A stretch of 64,000 nucleotides of DNA from an uncultured Methylobacillus sp. (lineage in GTDB: Bacteria; Pseudomonadota; Gammaproteobacteria; Burkholderiales; Methylophilaceae), in NCBI GenBank assembly GCA_903824575.1, contig CAIJXJ010000106.1:1-64000 (forward strand). The letters are read 5' to 3'. This document shows positions 52,282 to 62,640 of this stretch, one piece after another. The stretch's first letter is position 1; every line of letters begins with the position of its first letter. The position numbers and the translations under genes were made by a program. The notes beneath the pieces are model-generated. The model searched no databases, was not told the origin of the DNA, and was given only the letters and a program-made list of their open reading frames with translations.

Positions 52282-53169
52282 CTAGCCTCTCTTCTTCAAT
52301 CCCAACAGTGCTGCCATCAGGGAAATTTCACGCGGACGGCGCTGGCCACGCATGTAGACCATGTAATACATGCCGGCGACCAGCACCGTGCCGCCAAAGA
52401 TGTTGCCTAATGTGACGGCTACGATGTTGTTCAGGAATCCCGCCATGTTGAGGTGTGCCATGGCGCCAGGGCTGAGCTTGGCCGCCGCTACCAGTGCGGG
52501 ATCCAGCGATGCGAGGAAGCCCAGTGGAATGAAAAACATGTTGGCGACGCTATGCTCGAAGCCCATGTTGACGAAGGCCGTAATCGGAAAAATGATGCAG
52601 CAAATGCGATCGACGACGGTGCGCGCCGCGAAGCACAGCCACACGGCCAGGCAAACCAGCGCATTGCACAACAGACCCTTGAAGAAGGCTTCACTGAAGC
52701 TGAGATTGGTTTTGGCCACGGCAATACTGAGAGTCTGCACGCCGAACCTTAGATCCACACTGTGCAGTATGCCTGAGAGGTAGGCCAGGGTGACGATGGC
52801 AAGCGAGCCTATCAGGTTGGCAAAATATACCCATCCCCAGTTGCGCAGCACGGCGCGTGTGCCGACCTTGCCCTGTGCCCAAGCCATGGCGATCAGATTG
52901 TTGCCGGTGAACAATTCGGCACCTCCGATGATGACCAGCACCAGGCCCAGTGAAAACAGGATGGAAGCCACGATGCGTGGCATGCCTTGCGCCATGGCGG
53001 TGATGAAGTTCATGGCGCCAAAGCCGATGAAGACTCCGGCCATGATGCCCAGTCCCAACATCGGAGCCAGCGCCATTTTGGCCTTGGCCACGCCTACCGT
53101 TTCTACACGATAAGCCATCTCGGCGGGCGTGTAGGCATCCATGGAACCATATTGCACATTATCTGACAT
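52282..53169 (-). CDS. Formate/nitrite transporter family protein
   Basis: A 295-residue pentameric channel of the FocA/NirC family with six helices. The start MSDNVQYGSMDAYTPAEMAYR and the TGNNLIAMAWAQGKV and GNIFGGTVLVAGMYYMVYM segments are family signatures. AGGA lies about 10 bases before the ATG at 53169. NirC carries nitrite, FocA formate; which applies cannot be told. It ends 6 bases from the convergent GIDE gene and is divergent from a DUF302 gene. Confidence 0.92.
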   Translation of the reverse strand: MSDNVQYGSMDAYTPAEMAYRVETVGVAKAKMALAPMLGLGIMAGVFIGFGAMNFITAMAQGMPRIVASILFSLGLVLVIIGGAELFTGNNLIAMAWAQGKVGTRAVLRNWGWVYFANLIGSLAIVTLAYLSGILHSVDLRFGVQTLSIAVAKTNLSFSEAFFKGLLCNALVCLAVWLCFAARTVVDRICCIIFPITAFVNMGFEHSVANMFFIPLGFLASLDPALVAAAKLSPGAMAHLNMAGFLNNIVAVTLGNIFGGTVLVAGMYYMVYMRGQRRPREISLMAALLGLKKRG

Positions 53170-53223
53170 AGACTCTATTCCTGAACTATTATACTTGGCG
53201 ACATTATAACGAAAGGATTCGCC

Positions 53224-53715
53224 ATGCAGAGGTCGCATTTACTGATGATCATGTTGTTGTGGCTGACGCCCACTGTTGCGGCCCCGATGCCGCCGGTGAA
53301 CCCGGATACCCCCCTGTACGTGGTTAAGGTCGAATCCGGGGTGTCGCATGACGATGTCGTCGACAGCCTGAAAAGTGCTGCCGAAGGCAAGAATTTCGTC
53401 AGCCCTATGAGTTTTGCCATTGGCGACCATATCCGTGAGCGCGGACTGCCGTTGCAAGGCGTACTGGAAGTGCGCTCCTATTGCAGCCTGGGTTTGGGCG
53501 CAGAAATCCTGTTGGAAAGCCCCGAGTTCGCCGTGTTCGCCCCTTGCCGCATCGCTATCTACGAGAAACAGGGCCAGCTCTATCTGGCACTCGATCGCCC
53601 CACTTATGCCCTGCGTTACATCGAGGGCCACAGCGTAAAGGCCGAGCAGGCCGCGCGGCAGATTGAGGAAACGCTGATCTGGATGATGGACAAGGCACGC
53701 AAGGGCGAGATTTGA
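53224..53715 (+). CDS. DUF302 periplasmic protein
   Basis: A 163-residue exported protein with a signal peptide (MQRSHLLMIMLLWLTPTVAAP) and a DUF302 domain of about 125 residues; the VLEVRSYCSLGLGAEILLES and FAPCRIAIYEKQG segments match the family, including its two cysteines. DUF302 proteins are near sulfur and heme metabolism genes in many bacteria, function unknown. It is divergent from the FocA/NirC gene with 54 bases between. Confidence 0.88.
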   Translation: MQRSHLLMIMLLWLTPTVAAPMPPVNPDTPLYVVKVESGVSHDDVVDSLKSAAEGKNFVSPMSFAIGDHIRERGLPLQGVLEVRSYCSLGLGAEILLESPEFAVFAPCRIAIYEKQGQLYLALDRPTYALRYIEGHSVKAEQAARQIEETLIWMMDKARKGEI

Positions 53716-53934
53716 TTTTGAAGAAATGGGCTCAAAACCATCAACCTGAAGTTCTGTTGCGTCATCAGCCTTCGTCACGTGCGTATCAAATACGCTGGAA
53801 ACCAATAATGCCGATCAACACAAATTTTCTCAGCACATTGCCCATAACTGTGATTCCTAATATTTGACATAAAGGGCGGTGCGCGTCAGCGAAGCGTGCG
53901 GCTTGATGGATGGATGGCTTGGACGGTAGAGTGC

Positions 53935-54348
53935 TCATGCGGATACTTTACGCAAACGAAGTTTGACCCACCAAGCGCCGACGATGCTGGCGAGAGCGGA
54001 CACAAATAGCGGAGCAAACACGAGAAATGCAAACTGCTCTCTGGGTGATGACAGGGTGGCGAATGTTGGATCTGTTGGCAAGTATGTGACTGACACTCTT
54101 GTACCCACTTGTGCATGGCACCTTGTGTCAGAGCCTTCGTAGTCATGGGAGTTGACCGTATATCTGAAAAAGCAAGTTTGATGAATTTCGGGTTGCCGCC
54201 GACTAATGGTGGCCTCAGTTTCTAGTCCTGAGTGTGAGAGGCGATACCAGGCGAGCCAGCCATGAGGCTGAAGATTAATGACTGCAGCAAAAAACGTAAA
54301 GGCGATGCCTGCCATTAGAAGCCCGGTGCGTAAGGGTGTGATCATCAT
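53935..54348 (-). CDS. DUF3592-type membrane protein
   Basis: About 137 residues with two membrane helices (LRTGLLMAGIAFTFFAAVI and FAFLVFAPLFVSALASIVGAWW) around a beta domain of about 80 residues (ATISRRQPEIHQTCFFRYTV, VGTRVSVTYLPTDPTFATL). The pattern fits DUF3592, a small membrane-protein family without known function. The start ATG at 54348 or 54345; no good Shine-Dalgarno is seen. Confidence 0.75.
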   Translation of the reverse strand: MMITPLRTGLLMAGIAFTFFAAVINLQPHGWLAWYRLSHSGLETEATISRRQPEIHQTCFFRYTVNSHDYEGSDTRCHAQVGTRVSVTYLPTDPTFATLSSPREQFAFLVFAPLFVSALASIVGAWWVKLRLRKVSA

Positions 54349-54429
54349 GTTTGTGACGCCCAAAGTTTGAATTCATCGGCGCTACGCTGTTTTTCGCGCA
54401 GCAGGTCCGGTGAAATGATAGGGCAGTAT

Positions 54430-54819
54430 TTACTCCCAAGTGACATTTGATACTCCCGGAATAGATGGCACCAGTTCGGCCAGATGCGCCCTCAACTGCT
54501 CAATCTCGGGTGCGGGATTAATTTGCCTGAAAAGGCGCTGGATAGTTGATGCTTCGGCGACAGGGAACACGCGCCATTCGTTAGTGCTGCCGTCGGTGTT
54601 GCCGCAGCCGAGCCAAAGCTTGAACGGCTTGCGCGAAACCATAACCACCCAACCAAAGTCCTCTGGGACGATTCCCTCCACCGCGACGCCGCGCTCTTTG
54701 AGTCTTTCAGTAAGCCACTGTGCCATCGCCTTGCCATAGCGTCCCGGGTTTATTTCATCCTCCCCATCTATGGGTCTGAAGAAGTCTGTTTGAAATGTGA
54801 CTTGCGGGTTCGTGCTCAT
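54430..54819 (-). CDS. Conserved protein of unknown function
   Basis: A 129-residue soluble protein from the ATG at 54819 (MSTNPQVTFQTDFFRPI). It has no signal peptide or membrane segment; the middle (GWVVMVSRKPFKLWLGCGNT) looks like a beta sheet with a Trp- and Cys-containing strand. I do not recognise a family with a function. Its 3' neighbour on the same strand is the DUF3592 gene, 81 bases on. Compact proteins of this kind often lie in accessory regions, and a broken recombinase is adjacent. Confidence 0.65.
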   Translation of the reverse strand: MSTNPQVTFQTDFFRPIDGEDEINPGRYGKAMAQWLTERLKERGVAVEGIVPEDFGWVVMVSRKPFKLWLGCGNTDGSTNEWRVFPVAEASTIQRLFRQINPAPEIEQLRAHLAELVPSIPGVSNVTWE

Positions 54820-54949
54820 GGCGTCCTGATACCTTAACATGAAGGGGGCAGCATTTCGCCGGCGAAGGTCATTCGGCCAGATGAAAACTGTCGAATCGTT
54901 TTGACGGTGGCTGCAATTTACAGTAGCCCGTCAGTGCAGGTGTATCCGT

Positions 54950-55174
54950 GTGAGCACTTAATTCGACCTACTCTGGAACAGGGTGTGCCAGCGCGAGGGG
55001 ATAAGGATTGCAGCAGCTATGGGGCTAAACCGAGAACGTAATTCACCTTACGGTATTCATGGCTTGCGCATGACGCAGAAACTGCAAGGTTACGCGGATG
55101 TCAGCGCAGCCTTGATTTATACTCATGGCTTGAATGAAAGTGGTCGGGGCGATAAATGCCTCAAGGATGATTGA
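54950..55174 (+). pseudogene. Remnant of an integron-type tyrosine recombinase
   Basis: The last 35 codons or so encode LQGYADVSAALIYTHGLNES then GRGDKCLKDD, which lines up with the end of IntI-like tyrosine recombinases (LLGHSDVSTTMIYTHVLNRG, followed by GRG). The catalytic tyrosine is present (IYTH), but the His/Arg box region before it is eroded (GIHGLRMTQKLQGY lacks the Arg-His-x-x-Arg set), and nothing recognisable is left before about 54950. The sensor-kinase gene downstream uses an AAGGA inside this remnant as its ribosome site. Confidence 0.7.
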
Positions 55175-56892
55175 TGAGTTTGCGTTTACGTCTGCATTTG
55201 CTGATCACCACCCTGTCGCTGGCATTTTTGCTGGCTGCAGGCTGGGTAATTGTTGATGACACCCGTGTCTCGATTCGCGAGCGGGTCGAGGCGGCGACGC
55301 GGGTGACGGTGCAGTTGCTCGATACCGTCATCGTCAGCTCCTATCAAAATCCGGAGTGGGGCTATACCCATGAGGTCCTGCACAGTTTTCTGCAGTCACT
55401 GGGTTACGTGCGCAGCAATCAGATCACGTTGCGCGACGGTCATGGCGCCTTGCTGTATCAATCGCCGCCTTCCACATTCCGTTCTAATGTGGTGCCGCCA
55501 CAGTGGTTCATCACGCTGGTTGAACCAAAGCAGGAGGTGGTCAAACGTCGCATCCGTTTCGGCACGCTGGAGGTCGCTTCCAGTTCGATCGGCTCGATCC
55601 GAGAGGCATGGAGCGGCGTGCGCCAGTTGATGGGGATTGGCCTGGGGTTTTTCCTGCTGTTGAATGGCATGGTGTACTGGATGTTGGGGCGTTCTTTGCA
55701 GCCGGTTGGCAGCATACTCGGTGCTATTAATCGCATGGAGCAGGGGGACCTCAAAGTGCGGTTGCCGCAATTCAATCTGCCGGAGTTTACGCGTATCGGC
55801 CAGAACCTGAACCGTATGGCCGGGTCGTTGGCCAGCAGTAGCGAGGAAAATCGGCGACTGGCGCTGATCGTCAAGCAGACCGGAGACGCCATCCTGATTC
55901 ACGATCTTGATGGTAATGTTTCGTTCTGGAACCCGGCGGCGGAACAATTGTTTGGCTTTGCGCAACAGGACATCATCGGCCAGTCGGCGTCATTATTGGT
56001 GCCGCAGTCACGTGCGGATGAACTCAGGCAGAATCTTGCGGCGATTACAGACCGCCGTTTGATCGAGAATTACGATACTCAGCGCCTGACAAGGGATGGT
56101 CGTGTGATTGATGTCTCGCTGTCGGCGGCTCCCCTGATCGATCCGCATGACGGCCGAGTGATCGGCGAGATCTGTAGCCTGCGCGATATCACCGAACGCA
56201 AGCATGCCATCGAGGCCGAGCGTCGTCTGGAAGAAAATCGCCAACTCACCCAGTTGATCCAGCACCATATCGAGGACGAGCGGCGCAGCCTGTCGCGCGA
56301 ACTGCATGATGAACTGGGCCAGTATGTCACGGCCATCAAGACCTTCGCCGTGGCCATTTCCAATAAGACGCGCGGACGCATGTCGGATGTCGAGGCCCAT
56401 GCACAGACTATCGCCGCCGCCGCCGATCATATTTACGACGGCATGCATAACATCATTCGGCAGTTGCGCCCCGGGGCGTTGGATAACCTCGGTCTGCCGG
56501 AAACGCTGCGTGACGCGGTGAACCAATGGCAGGGGCAGCATCCCGAAGTACGATTCAACCTGAACTTTTCCGGTAAACTCGACTCTCTCGGTGAGACGCT
56601 TAATATCAACCTGTATCGCATCGTGCAGGAATCAGTCACCAATGCCTTGCGTTACGCCGAGGCCTCGCGGCTTGAAATCAGTCTGGAACAACAGGAGAAC
56701 GGCATTTTGCAAGTTCGCATCAAGGATAACGGGGCGGGCATGAACATCTGCAATGTTGACCAGTCACGACACTTTGGCCTGCTCGGCATGCGCGAACGCA
56801 TGCAGGCCTTGCACGGTACCTTTCATCTGGATTCCGTGCCTGGGGAAGGTACTTGCATTACCGTGACCGTTCCCACGGGGATTTCGACATGA
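55174..56892 (+). CDS. LapD/MoxY-type sensor histidine kinase
   Basis: A 572-residue membrane kinase. Two membrane helices (about 7-26 and 149-170) bracket a periplasmic domain of the LapD/MoxY N-terminal type (TRVTVQLLDTVIVSSYQNPEW). A HAMP segment, a PAS domain (LDGNVSFWNPAAEQLFGFAQ), the HisKA_3 box with phospho-histidine (SRELHDELGQYVTAIKTFA) and a GHKL ATPase (ESVTNALRYAEA, GLLGMRERM) follow. This is the UhpB/NarX class. MoxY regulates methanol oxidation in some methylotrophs, so a link with the mxa genes is possible but unproven. The stop overlaps the next gene as ATGA. Confidence 0.92.
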   Translation: MSLRLRLHLLITTLSLAFLLAAGWVIVDDTRVSIRERVEAATRVTVQLLDTVIVSSYQNPEWGYTHEVLHSFLQSLGYVRSNQITLRDGHGALLYQSPPSTFRSNVVPPQWFITLVEPKQEVVKRRIRFGTLEVASSSIGSIREAWSGVRQLMGIGLGFFLLLNGMVYWMLGRSLQPVGSILGAINRMEQGDLKVRLPQFNLPEFTRIGQNLNRMAGSLASSSEENRRLALIVKQTGDAILIHDLDGNVSFWNPAAEQLFGFAQQDIIGQSASLLVPQSRADELRQNLAAITDRRLIENYDTQRLTRDGRVIDVSLSAAPLIDPHDGRVIGEICSLRDITERKHAIEAERRLEENRQLTQLIQHHIEDERRSLSRELHDELGQYVTAIKTFAVAISNKTRGRMSDVEAHAQTIAAAADHIYDGMHNIIRQLRPGALDNLGLPETLRDAVNQWQGQHPEVRFNLNFSGKLDSLGETLNINLYRIVQESVTNALRYAEASRLEISLEQQENGILQVRIKDNGAGMNICNVDQSRHFGLLGMRERMQALHGTFHLDSVPGEGTCITVTVPTGIST

Positions 56893-57527
56893 GCCGGATC
56901 AACGTGATGTTGGTGGATGACCATGCGGTCGTGCGCATGGGATTCAAGCTGCTGCTGGAGGCAGCCCTGGACGTCAAGGTGGTGGCCGAGGCCGAGAACG
57001 GCGAACAGGCCATCAAGCTTTACGATGAACATCATCCCGACGTGGTGGTGATGGACATCACCATGCCTGGCATGGGCGGTCTGGAGGCGATAGAGCGCAT
57101 CCTGGCGCGAGACAGCACGGCCCGTCTCCTGGTCCTGTCTGCACACGAAGATTCTGTCCATCCGAAACGGGTATTGAATGCGGGAGCCCTGGGCTACCTT
57201 ACCAAGCGCAGTGCACCGGATGAGTTGATCAAGGCGATCCGTACCGTGGCGGTACGCAGACGCTATCTGGAAGCGAGCATCGCCCAGCAGATGGCGATCC
57301 AGCAGTTGTCCGGTGAGCAGAGTCCAGTGGATGTGCTGTCGCCCCGTGAGTTCGAAGTGTTCATGGCGTTGGCGCAGGGAAAATCGACCAACGATATCGC
57401 CGTCACCTTGTGTCTGTCACCGCGCACCATCGGCACCCATCTCTACAACATCAAGCAGAAGTTGAATGCCGGCAACCAGGCCGAGATCGCGCTGATCGCC
57501 ATCCGCTCGGGCTTAATCGACCCCTGA
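56889..57527 (+). CDS. NarL/FixJ family response regulator
   Basis: A 212-residue regulator. The receiver domain has the acidic pair VDD at residues 9-11, the phospho-acceptor Asp in VVMDITMPGMGG (about residue 55) and the lysine in LTKRS. A LuxR-type helix-turn-helix closes it (LSPREFEVFMALAQGKSTND, then IGTHLYNIKQKL). The start ATG at 56889 overlaps the kinase stop, so it is the kinase's partner. Its targets are unknown. Confidence 0.95.
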   Translation: MSRINVMLVDDHAVVRMGFKLLLEAALDVKVVAEAENGEQAIKLYDEHHPDVVVMDITMPGMGGLEAIERILARDSTARLLVLSAHEDSVHPKRVLNAGALGYLTKRSAPDELIKAIRTVAVRRRYLEASIAQQMAIQQLSGEQSPVDVLSPREFEVFMALAQGKSTNDIAVTLCLSPRTIGTHLYNIKQKLNAGNQAEIALIAIRSGLIDP

Positions 57528-57540
57528 ATCGGAGGCCACA

Positions 57541-59412
57541 TCAGGCTTCAAGTTGCTCGTGGATCTCCAGCCAGCGCAGTTCCGTGGTTTCGATGTCGAC
57601 CATCAGTTCGCTCTGGCGTTTCTGTAGCTGTTGCAACAGCGAAGGGTTCGGATCGTTGTAAAGTTCGGGTTCTGCCAGTCGGGCATCAAGCTGGGTTTTT
57701 TCAGCATGCCAGAGCGCCAGCTGTTTTTCCAGTTTTTCCGCTTCCTTCGTCAAGGGCCGCAGATCGGCCTGATTGCCCTGACGCGATTTGTCATTCTTGA
57801 TTTTGCTCTTGGTCTTGACGGTTTCCGGCTTGGTGGCCGACTTGCGGCTGGTCGCCAGCCAGTTGGCATAGTCGTCGAGGTCGCCGTCGAACAGGGTGCA
57901 GCCCTCGTCGGCGACCAGATAGAGCGAGTCGGCGGTGGTGCGCAACAGGTGACGGTCATGCGACACCAGTACGACGGTGGCATCGGTTTCCTGCAGTGCC
58001 AGCGTCAGAGCCTCCCGCATTTCGAGGTCCAGGTGGTTGGTCGGCTCGTCTAGCAGCAATAGATTGGGTCGTTGCCAGATCAGGAGTGCCAGCGCCAGGC
58101 GTGATTTTTCGCCGCCGGAGAAGCTGCCGCAGGGGGCGGTGACCATGTCGCCGCGGAAGTCGAAACCGCCGAGGAAGTTGCGCAGTTCCTGTTCCCGCGT
58201 CTTTGGGTCAAGGTGGGACATGTGCCACAACGGTGATTCCTCCGGGCGCAGTGCTTCCAGCTGATGCTGGGCGAAGTAGCCGATGCGCAAGCCCTTGCCC
58301 TCGATGCGGCTGCCTGCCATGGTCGTCAGTTCTCCAGCCATCAATTTGATCAGGGTGGACTTGCCCGCGCCGTTCGGCCCCAGTAGGGCGATGCGCTCGC
58401 CCGGCCGCAGCACCAGGTCGATGTCCTTGATCAGTGGCTTGTCGCCATAGCCCACGGCGGCGTTGTGCAAGGTCAACAGCGTGTCGGGCATGGAGACGGG
58501 TTCCCTGAAGCCGAAGCTGAACGGGGTATCTACGTGGGCGGCGGCGACTTCCTGCATGCGATCGAGCGCCTTGATCCGGCTCTGCGCCTGGCGTGCCTTA
58601 GTGGCTTGGGCGCGGAAGCGGTCAATATAGGTTTTGAGGTGGGCCATTTCGCGCTGCTGCTTCTCGTACATGGACTGTTGCAGCGCTAGATGTTCGGCGC
58701 GCGTGCGTTCGAAAGTGCTGTAATCACCGGTGTAGAGCTTGAGCTTTTGTTGCTCGAAATGCAGGATGTGGTCGGTGATAGCGTCCAGGAAATCCCGGTC
58801 GTGCGAGATCAGGAGTAGGGTGCCAGGGTAACGTTTGAGCCAGGTTTCAAGCCACAGCACGGCGTCGAGGTCGAGGTGGTTGGTTGGCTCGTCCAGCAGC
58901 AGCAGGTCAGAGCGGCTCATCAGCGCCCGGGCGAGGTTGAGGCGCACGCGCCAGCCGCCGGAGAACTCGGCCACCGGGCGCACGAAATCAGCGTCCGAAA
59001 ATCCCAAGCCGGCCAGTAGGCTGGCGGCCTTGGCGCGCGAGGAGTAGCCGTCGATTTCGCCATAGTGTCCGTAGAGATGACCGATGGCCTCGCCGTCATG
59101 TGCGGCTTCGGCCGCTGCGATGTCGCGTTCCACTTCGCGCAACTCAACATCGCCATCCAGCACGAAATCGAGAGCGGCATCGGGCAATGCCGGCGTATCC
59201 TGGCCGACGTGCGCCATCACCCAGCGTGCAGGAAATTCCAGGTCACCTGCCTCCGCCTGCAACTCGCCGCGCAGCATGGAAAAAAAGGAAGACTTGCCAC
59301 AACCGTTGGCGCCGATCAGACCGACCTTCCAGCCGGGATGGAGTTGCAACGAGGCACCAGCGATCAGCGGTTCGCCGCTGCGGCCATAGGTGAGGTCACG
59401 CAATAGAATCAT
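57541..59412 (-). CDS. ABC-F family ATPase (YheS-like)
   Basis: A 623-residue soluble protein with two ATPase domains: Walker [11 protein letters not shown] and [10 protein letters not shown], and signatures [16 protein letters not shown] and [15 protein letters not shown]. The linker with the Arg/Lys-rich helix ([16 protein letters not shown]) lies between, and a C-terminal coiled coil ([20 protein letters not shown]) at the end. ABC-F proteins act on the ribosome and are not transporters. Length and coiled coil fit YheS. It is convergent with the response-regulator gene. Confidence 0.9.
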   Translation of the reverse strand: MILLRDLTYGRSGEPLIAGASLQLHPGWKVGLIGANGCGKSSFFSMLRGELQAEAGDLEFPARWVMAHVGQDTPALPDAALDFVLDGDVELREVERDIAAAEAAHDGEAIGHLYGHYGEIDGYSSRAKAASLLAGLGFSDADFVRPVAEFSGGWRVRLNLARALMSRSDLLLLDEPTNHLDLDAVLWLETWLKRYPGTLLLISHDRDFLDAITDHILHFEQQKLKLYTGDYSTFERTRAEHLALQQSMYEKQQREMAHLKTYIDRFRAQATKARQAQSRIKALDRMQEVAAAHVDTPFSFGFREPVSMPDTLLTLHNAAVGYGDKPLIKDIDLVLRPGERIALLGPNGAGKSTLIKLMAGELTTMAGSRIEGKGLRIGYFAQHQLEALRPEESPLWHMSHLDPKTREQELRNFLGGFDFRGDMVTAPCGSFSGGEKSRLALALLIWQRPNLLLLDEPTNHLDLEMREALTLALQETDATVVLVSHDRHLLRTTADSLYLVADEGCTLFDGDLDDYANWLATSRKSATKPETVKTKSKIKNDKSRQGNQADLRPLTKEAEKLEKQLALWHAEKTQLDARLAEPELYNDPNPSLLQQLQKRQSELMVDIETTELRWLEIHEQLEA

Positions 59413-59486
59413 GGGGGAGCTTACAGGGTAGAATTGGGCGGTATTCTAATCGATTAAGATGTCGAGCTGCCATCAGAAGGAAATTA

Positions 59487-60419
59487 GTGACAAATTTTGT
59501 GGTTGCTGCCTTGTATAAATTCGCCAAACTGCCTGACTGTCAGTCCTTGCAGCCAGGTCTGCTGGACTTTTGTCTGAGCCATGACATTAAGGGCACGCTG
59601 CTGTTGGCGCTTGAGGGACTTAATGGCACGGTCGCCGGTAGTCGCGAAGGGATCGATGCGCTGATCGCCCTTCTCAAGTCTGATTTTCGTCTGGCTGATC
59701 TCGAACACAAGGAGTCGTTTGCCGACACTAATCCGTTCTATCGCATGAAGGTGAAGATCAAACGTGAAATTGTCACCCTCGGCGTACCTGGCATCGATCC
59801 GAACGAAATGGTTGGCACCTACGTGGCGCCAGAGGACTGGAATGCCTTGATAACGGACCCCGAGGTGGTGCTGGTTGACACACGTAATGACTACGAAGTG
59901 GATATCGGTACTTTCAGGGGCGCACTTGATCCGCATACCGCCAGCTTTCGCCAGTTTCCGGACTATGTCGCCAAAAACCTGGATCCACGGAAACACAAGA
60001 AGGTGGCCATGTTCTGCACCGGTGGCATCCGCTGCGAGAAGGCCAGTGCCTATTTGATGCGTCAGGGCTTTGATGAGGTTTACCACTTGCAGGGTGGCAT
60101 TCTGAAATATCTCGAAACCATCCCGCAGGAGGATAGTCTGTGGCAGGGCGAATGTTTCGTGTTTGATCAGCGCGTCGCGGTGCGCCATGGACTTGAAGTG
60201 GGCGATCATGGTCAATGCCACGCCTGCCGCCACCCCTTGTCGCCTGATGAAATGCATGCAGCCCAATACGTGGCAGGCATATCCTGCCCGTACTGCCATG
60301 ACAAACTCAGTGCTGAAAAGCGTGCCGGCGTCATCGAACGTCAAAAGCAAATGGCCTTGGCCCGGGAGCGTGGAGAGCAACATTTAGGAAAAATGGTGGA
60401 AAAGAAAAAATTGCCATGA
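59487..60419 (+). CDS. trhO: tRNA uridine(34) hydroxylase TrhO
   Basis: A 310-residue rhodanese-related enzyme that forms 5-hydroxyuridine in tRNA with oxygen. An N-terminal acylphosphatase-like domain (about 1-110, with [17 protein letters not shown]) leads to a rhodanese domain with the catalytic loop [14 protein letters not shown]. The C-terminal CHACRHPL and CPYCHDK cysteine pairs are typical. The start is GTG at 59487 with AGGA six bases upstream. The end overlaps ybiB as ATGA. Confidence 0.95.
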   Translation: MTNFVVAALYKFAKLPDCQSLQPGLLDFCLSHDIKGTLLLALEGLNGTVAGSREGIDALIALLKSDFRLADLEHKESFADTNPFYRMKVKIKREIVTLGVPGIDPNEMVGTYVAPEDWNALITDPEVVLVDTRNDYEVDIGTFRGALDPHTASFRQFPDYVAKNLDPRKHKKVAMFCTGGIRCEKASAYLMRQGFDEVYHLQGGILKYLETIPQEDSLWQGECFVFDQRVAVRHGLEVGDHGQCHACRHPLSPDEMHAAQYVAGISCPYCHDKLSAEKRAGVIERQKQMALARERGEQHLGKMVEKKKLP

Positions 60420-61384
60420 ATTACAGTGAAATCATCAAGGAAGTCGGTCGTGGCCGCACCGGTGCCACCGACCTGAGCGAAGACGCCGCATTTGAACTGT
60501 TCGGCGCGATGCTCCATGGCCAGGTGCCGGATCTGGAACTAGGCGCGTTGCTGCTGGCATTTCGTATCAAGGGTGAGTCGCCAAACGAGATGCGTGGGTT
60601 CTATCGCGCCATGCAAGCGATCATGCCCCGCCTGGAGCCGCCTGTAGGTCGGCCGCTGCCGATACTATTGCCGACATACAACGGCGCGCGACGGCAGGGA
60701 AATCTGACACCACTGCTGGCTATGTTGCTGCAAAAGCTGGGGGTGCCGGTGCTGGTGCATGGTGTACAGAGTGACTCCAAACGGGTGACCAGTCGCGAAG
60801 TGTTCGCGGCGCTTGGTGTCCCCATGGCCGAGTCGATTACAGACGTGCAGACGCAACTCGATGCCGGTCAGGTGGCTTTTCTGCCGATTGACGTGCTGTC
60901 ACCCGGCCTCAACGCCTTGCTGCAATTGCGTGGGCGACTTGGTGTGCGTAACAGCACGCACACGCTGGTCAAACTGGCGGATCCATTTGCCGGTCGCGCC
61001 TTGCCCGTGGTCAGTGTTTCGCATCCGGAATATGTAATCCGCATGGCGGAATTCTTTCGTGATATCGGGGCCCGCGCCTTGTTGTTGCGCGGTACCGAGG
61101 GCGAGGTTTACGCCAATCCTAAACGCTGCCCGCGCATGGCCTGGTTCGAGGCCGGTCAGGAGACTGTGCTGGCTGAGGCGGAGGAAGGTACGGTTGCTGC
61201 AGTGCCGCAACTGCCTGAAAGCATGGAGGCAGAAATCACGGCTAACTGGATCCGCCGGGCGCTGGCGGGGGACGTGCCGGTGCCGCAGACTATCCTGACG
61301 CAAGTGGCCTGCTGCCTGGTCGCGACGAGAGTGAAATCTGACATGGCTGCGGCGCTGGCAGCGATGACAGATGGATTGGCATGA
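60416..61384 (+). CDS. ybiB: YbiB-type DNA-binding protein of the TrpD2 family
   Basis: A 322-residue protein with the fold of anthranilate phosphoribosyltransferase (TrpD2). The start [22 protein letters not shown] and the [20 protein letters not shown] segment are typical of YbiB, which in E. coli binds DNA without sequence preference and has no phosphoribosyltransferase activity. It overlaps trhO by 4 bases and rlmF by 4, so the three are probably translated together. Confidence 0.92.
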   Translation: MNYSEIIKEVGRGRTGATDLSEDAAFELFGAMLHGQVPDLELGALLLAFRIKGESPNEMRGFYRAMQAIMPRLEPPVGRPLPILLPTYNGARRQGNLTPLLAMLLQKLGVPVLVHGVQSDSKRVTSREVFAALGVPMAESITDVQTQLDAGQVAFLPIDVLSPGLNALLQLRGRLGVRNSTHTLVKLADPFAGRALPVVSVSHPEYVIRMAEFFRDIGARALLLRGTEGEVYANPKRCPRMAWFEAGQETVLAEAEEGTVAAVPQLPESMEAEITANWIRRALAGDVPVPQTILTQVACCLVATRVKSDMAAALAAMTDGLA

Positions 61385-62337
61385 GTGGGGTCGATCTGCT
61401 GCTTGAGAAGTCTGGCTTGCATCCACGCAACCAGCACAGAGGACAATACAATTTCGATCAGTTGCTGGAAACTAGTCCGGAACTGGCGCATTTCGTAAAA
61501 TTGAATGCCTACCACAATGCCTCTATTGACTTTGCCAACCCGCAGGCGGTCAAGGCGCTCAATCGGGCCTTGCTTCTGCAGTTCTATGGCATTCATGACT
61601 GGGATATTCCAGCGGGCTATCTGTGCCCCCCCATCCCCGGCCGTGCGGATTATTTGCACCATGTCGCTGATCTGCTGGCACTGGGCGGGAATATTCCAAC
61701 AGGTGAACAGGTGCGGGCGCTCGATGTCGGCGTCGGTGCCAACGTCATCTATCCGCTCATCGGCCAGCGCATGTATGGCTGGCGCTTTGTCGGATCGGAC
61801 ATCGATGCTACCGCGCTCGCCAATGCCCGGCGTATCGTCAAGTCCAATGCTCTCGACGCTGTCATCGAACTGCGCTTACAGGTTTCCCCTGTGCACATTT
61901 TCAAAGGCATTATTGGCGAGGGTGAGACCTTTGATCTCAGTCTGTGTAATCCGCCGTTTCACGCCTCGATTGATGAGGCCAGCGCAGGCTCCCGCCGCAA
62001 ATGGCACAACCTTGGACGCGGCGGAGCAGTAGCACCACGCCTCAATTTCGGCGGCCAGGGCGCGGAGCTTTACTGTGAGGGGGGAGAGCAGGTATTTATT
62101 CGTCGCATGATCCAGGAGAGCGTACAATTTGCCCCCCAGTGCCGCTGGTTCACCACCTTGGTGTCGAAAGCCGCCAGCCTGCCTTGTATTTATCGAGCGC
62201 TAAAACAGGCGGGTGTCGCCGATATGAAGACCATCGACATGACGCAAGGCCAGAAGCGGAGCCGCATTGTGGCCTGGACGTTTGTGGAGGCAAGCTCAAG
62301 TCAGGATCGCCTTGGCTTGGTTGTGAGCACTCCATAG
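61381..62337 (+). CDS. rlmF: 23S rRNA (adenine1618-N6)-methyltransferase
   Basis: A 318-residue SAM-dependent enzyme. The family start [16 protein letters not shown] and the substrate region [20 protein letters not shown] lead to the SAM site [15 protein letters not shown] and the catalytic [13 protein letters not shown]. It methylates A1618 in 23S rRNA. It overlaps ybiB by 4 bases. All signatures of RlmF are present, so confidence is high. Confidence 0.95.
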   Translation: MSGVDLLLEKSGLHPRNQHRGQYNFDQLLETSPELAHFVKLNAYHNASIDFANPQAVKALNRALLLQFYGIHDWDIPAGYLCPPIPGRADYLHHVADLLALGGNIPTGEQVRALDVGVGANVIYPLIGQRMYGWRFVGSDIDATALANARRIVKSNALDAVIELRLQVSPVHIFKGIIGEGETFDLSLCNPPFHASIDEASAGSRRKWHNLGRGGAVAPRLNFGGQGAELYCEGGEQVFIRRMIQESVQFAPQCRWFTTLVSKAASLPCIYRALKQAGVADMKTIDMTQGQKRSRIVAWTFVEASSSQDRLGLVVSTP

Positions 62338-62358
62338 AAATCGAACAGAGGAATTTCC

Positions 62359-62640
62359 ATGCAAAGCAAAACACACAGCATTTTGGAGAGTCTGACCAAT
62401 ACCGTGATTGGTTATGTGGTGGCGATAGCCAGTCAATTGCTGGTGTTTCCCTTGTTTGACATTCACATTCCGCTACAGGATAACCTCATGATTGGCTTGT
62501 GGTTCACCGCGATCTCATTGGCGCGTGCGTATCTGGTGCGGCGCTGGTTTGTGCGCCGCACAGAGGGACGCTTGCGTTCGTGGCAGTGCGTGACCGGGCT
62601 TGGAATGGATTGCTGTTGTCAAAAGAGGGCATCCCTGTGA
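62359..62640 (+). CDS. DUF7220-like small membrane protein
   Basis: A 93-residue protein with two membrane helices; its core, SILESLTNTVIGYVVAIASQ through LLVFPLFDIHIPLQDNLMI, matches small proteins often found in phage and prophage regions (DUF7220 type). The last 24 residues or so (RLRSWQCVTGLGMDCCCQKR) are an unusual cysteine-bearing tail. Its stop overlaps the next gene as GTGA, so the tail may only reflect the coupling to it. No other phage gene is nearby. Confidence 0.72.
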   Translation: MQSKTHSILESLTNTVIGYVVAIASQLLVFPLFDIHIPLQDNLMIGLWFTAISLARAYLVRRWFVRRTEGRLRSWQCVTGLGMDCCCQKRASL

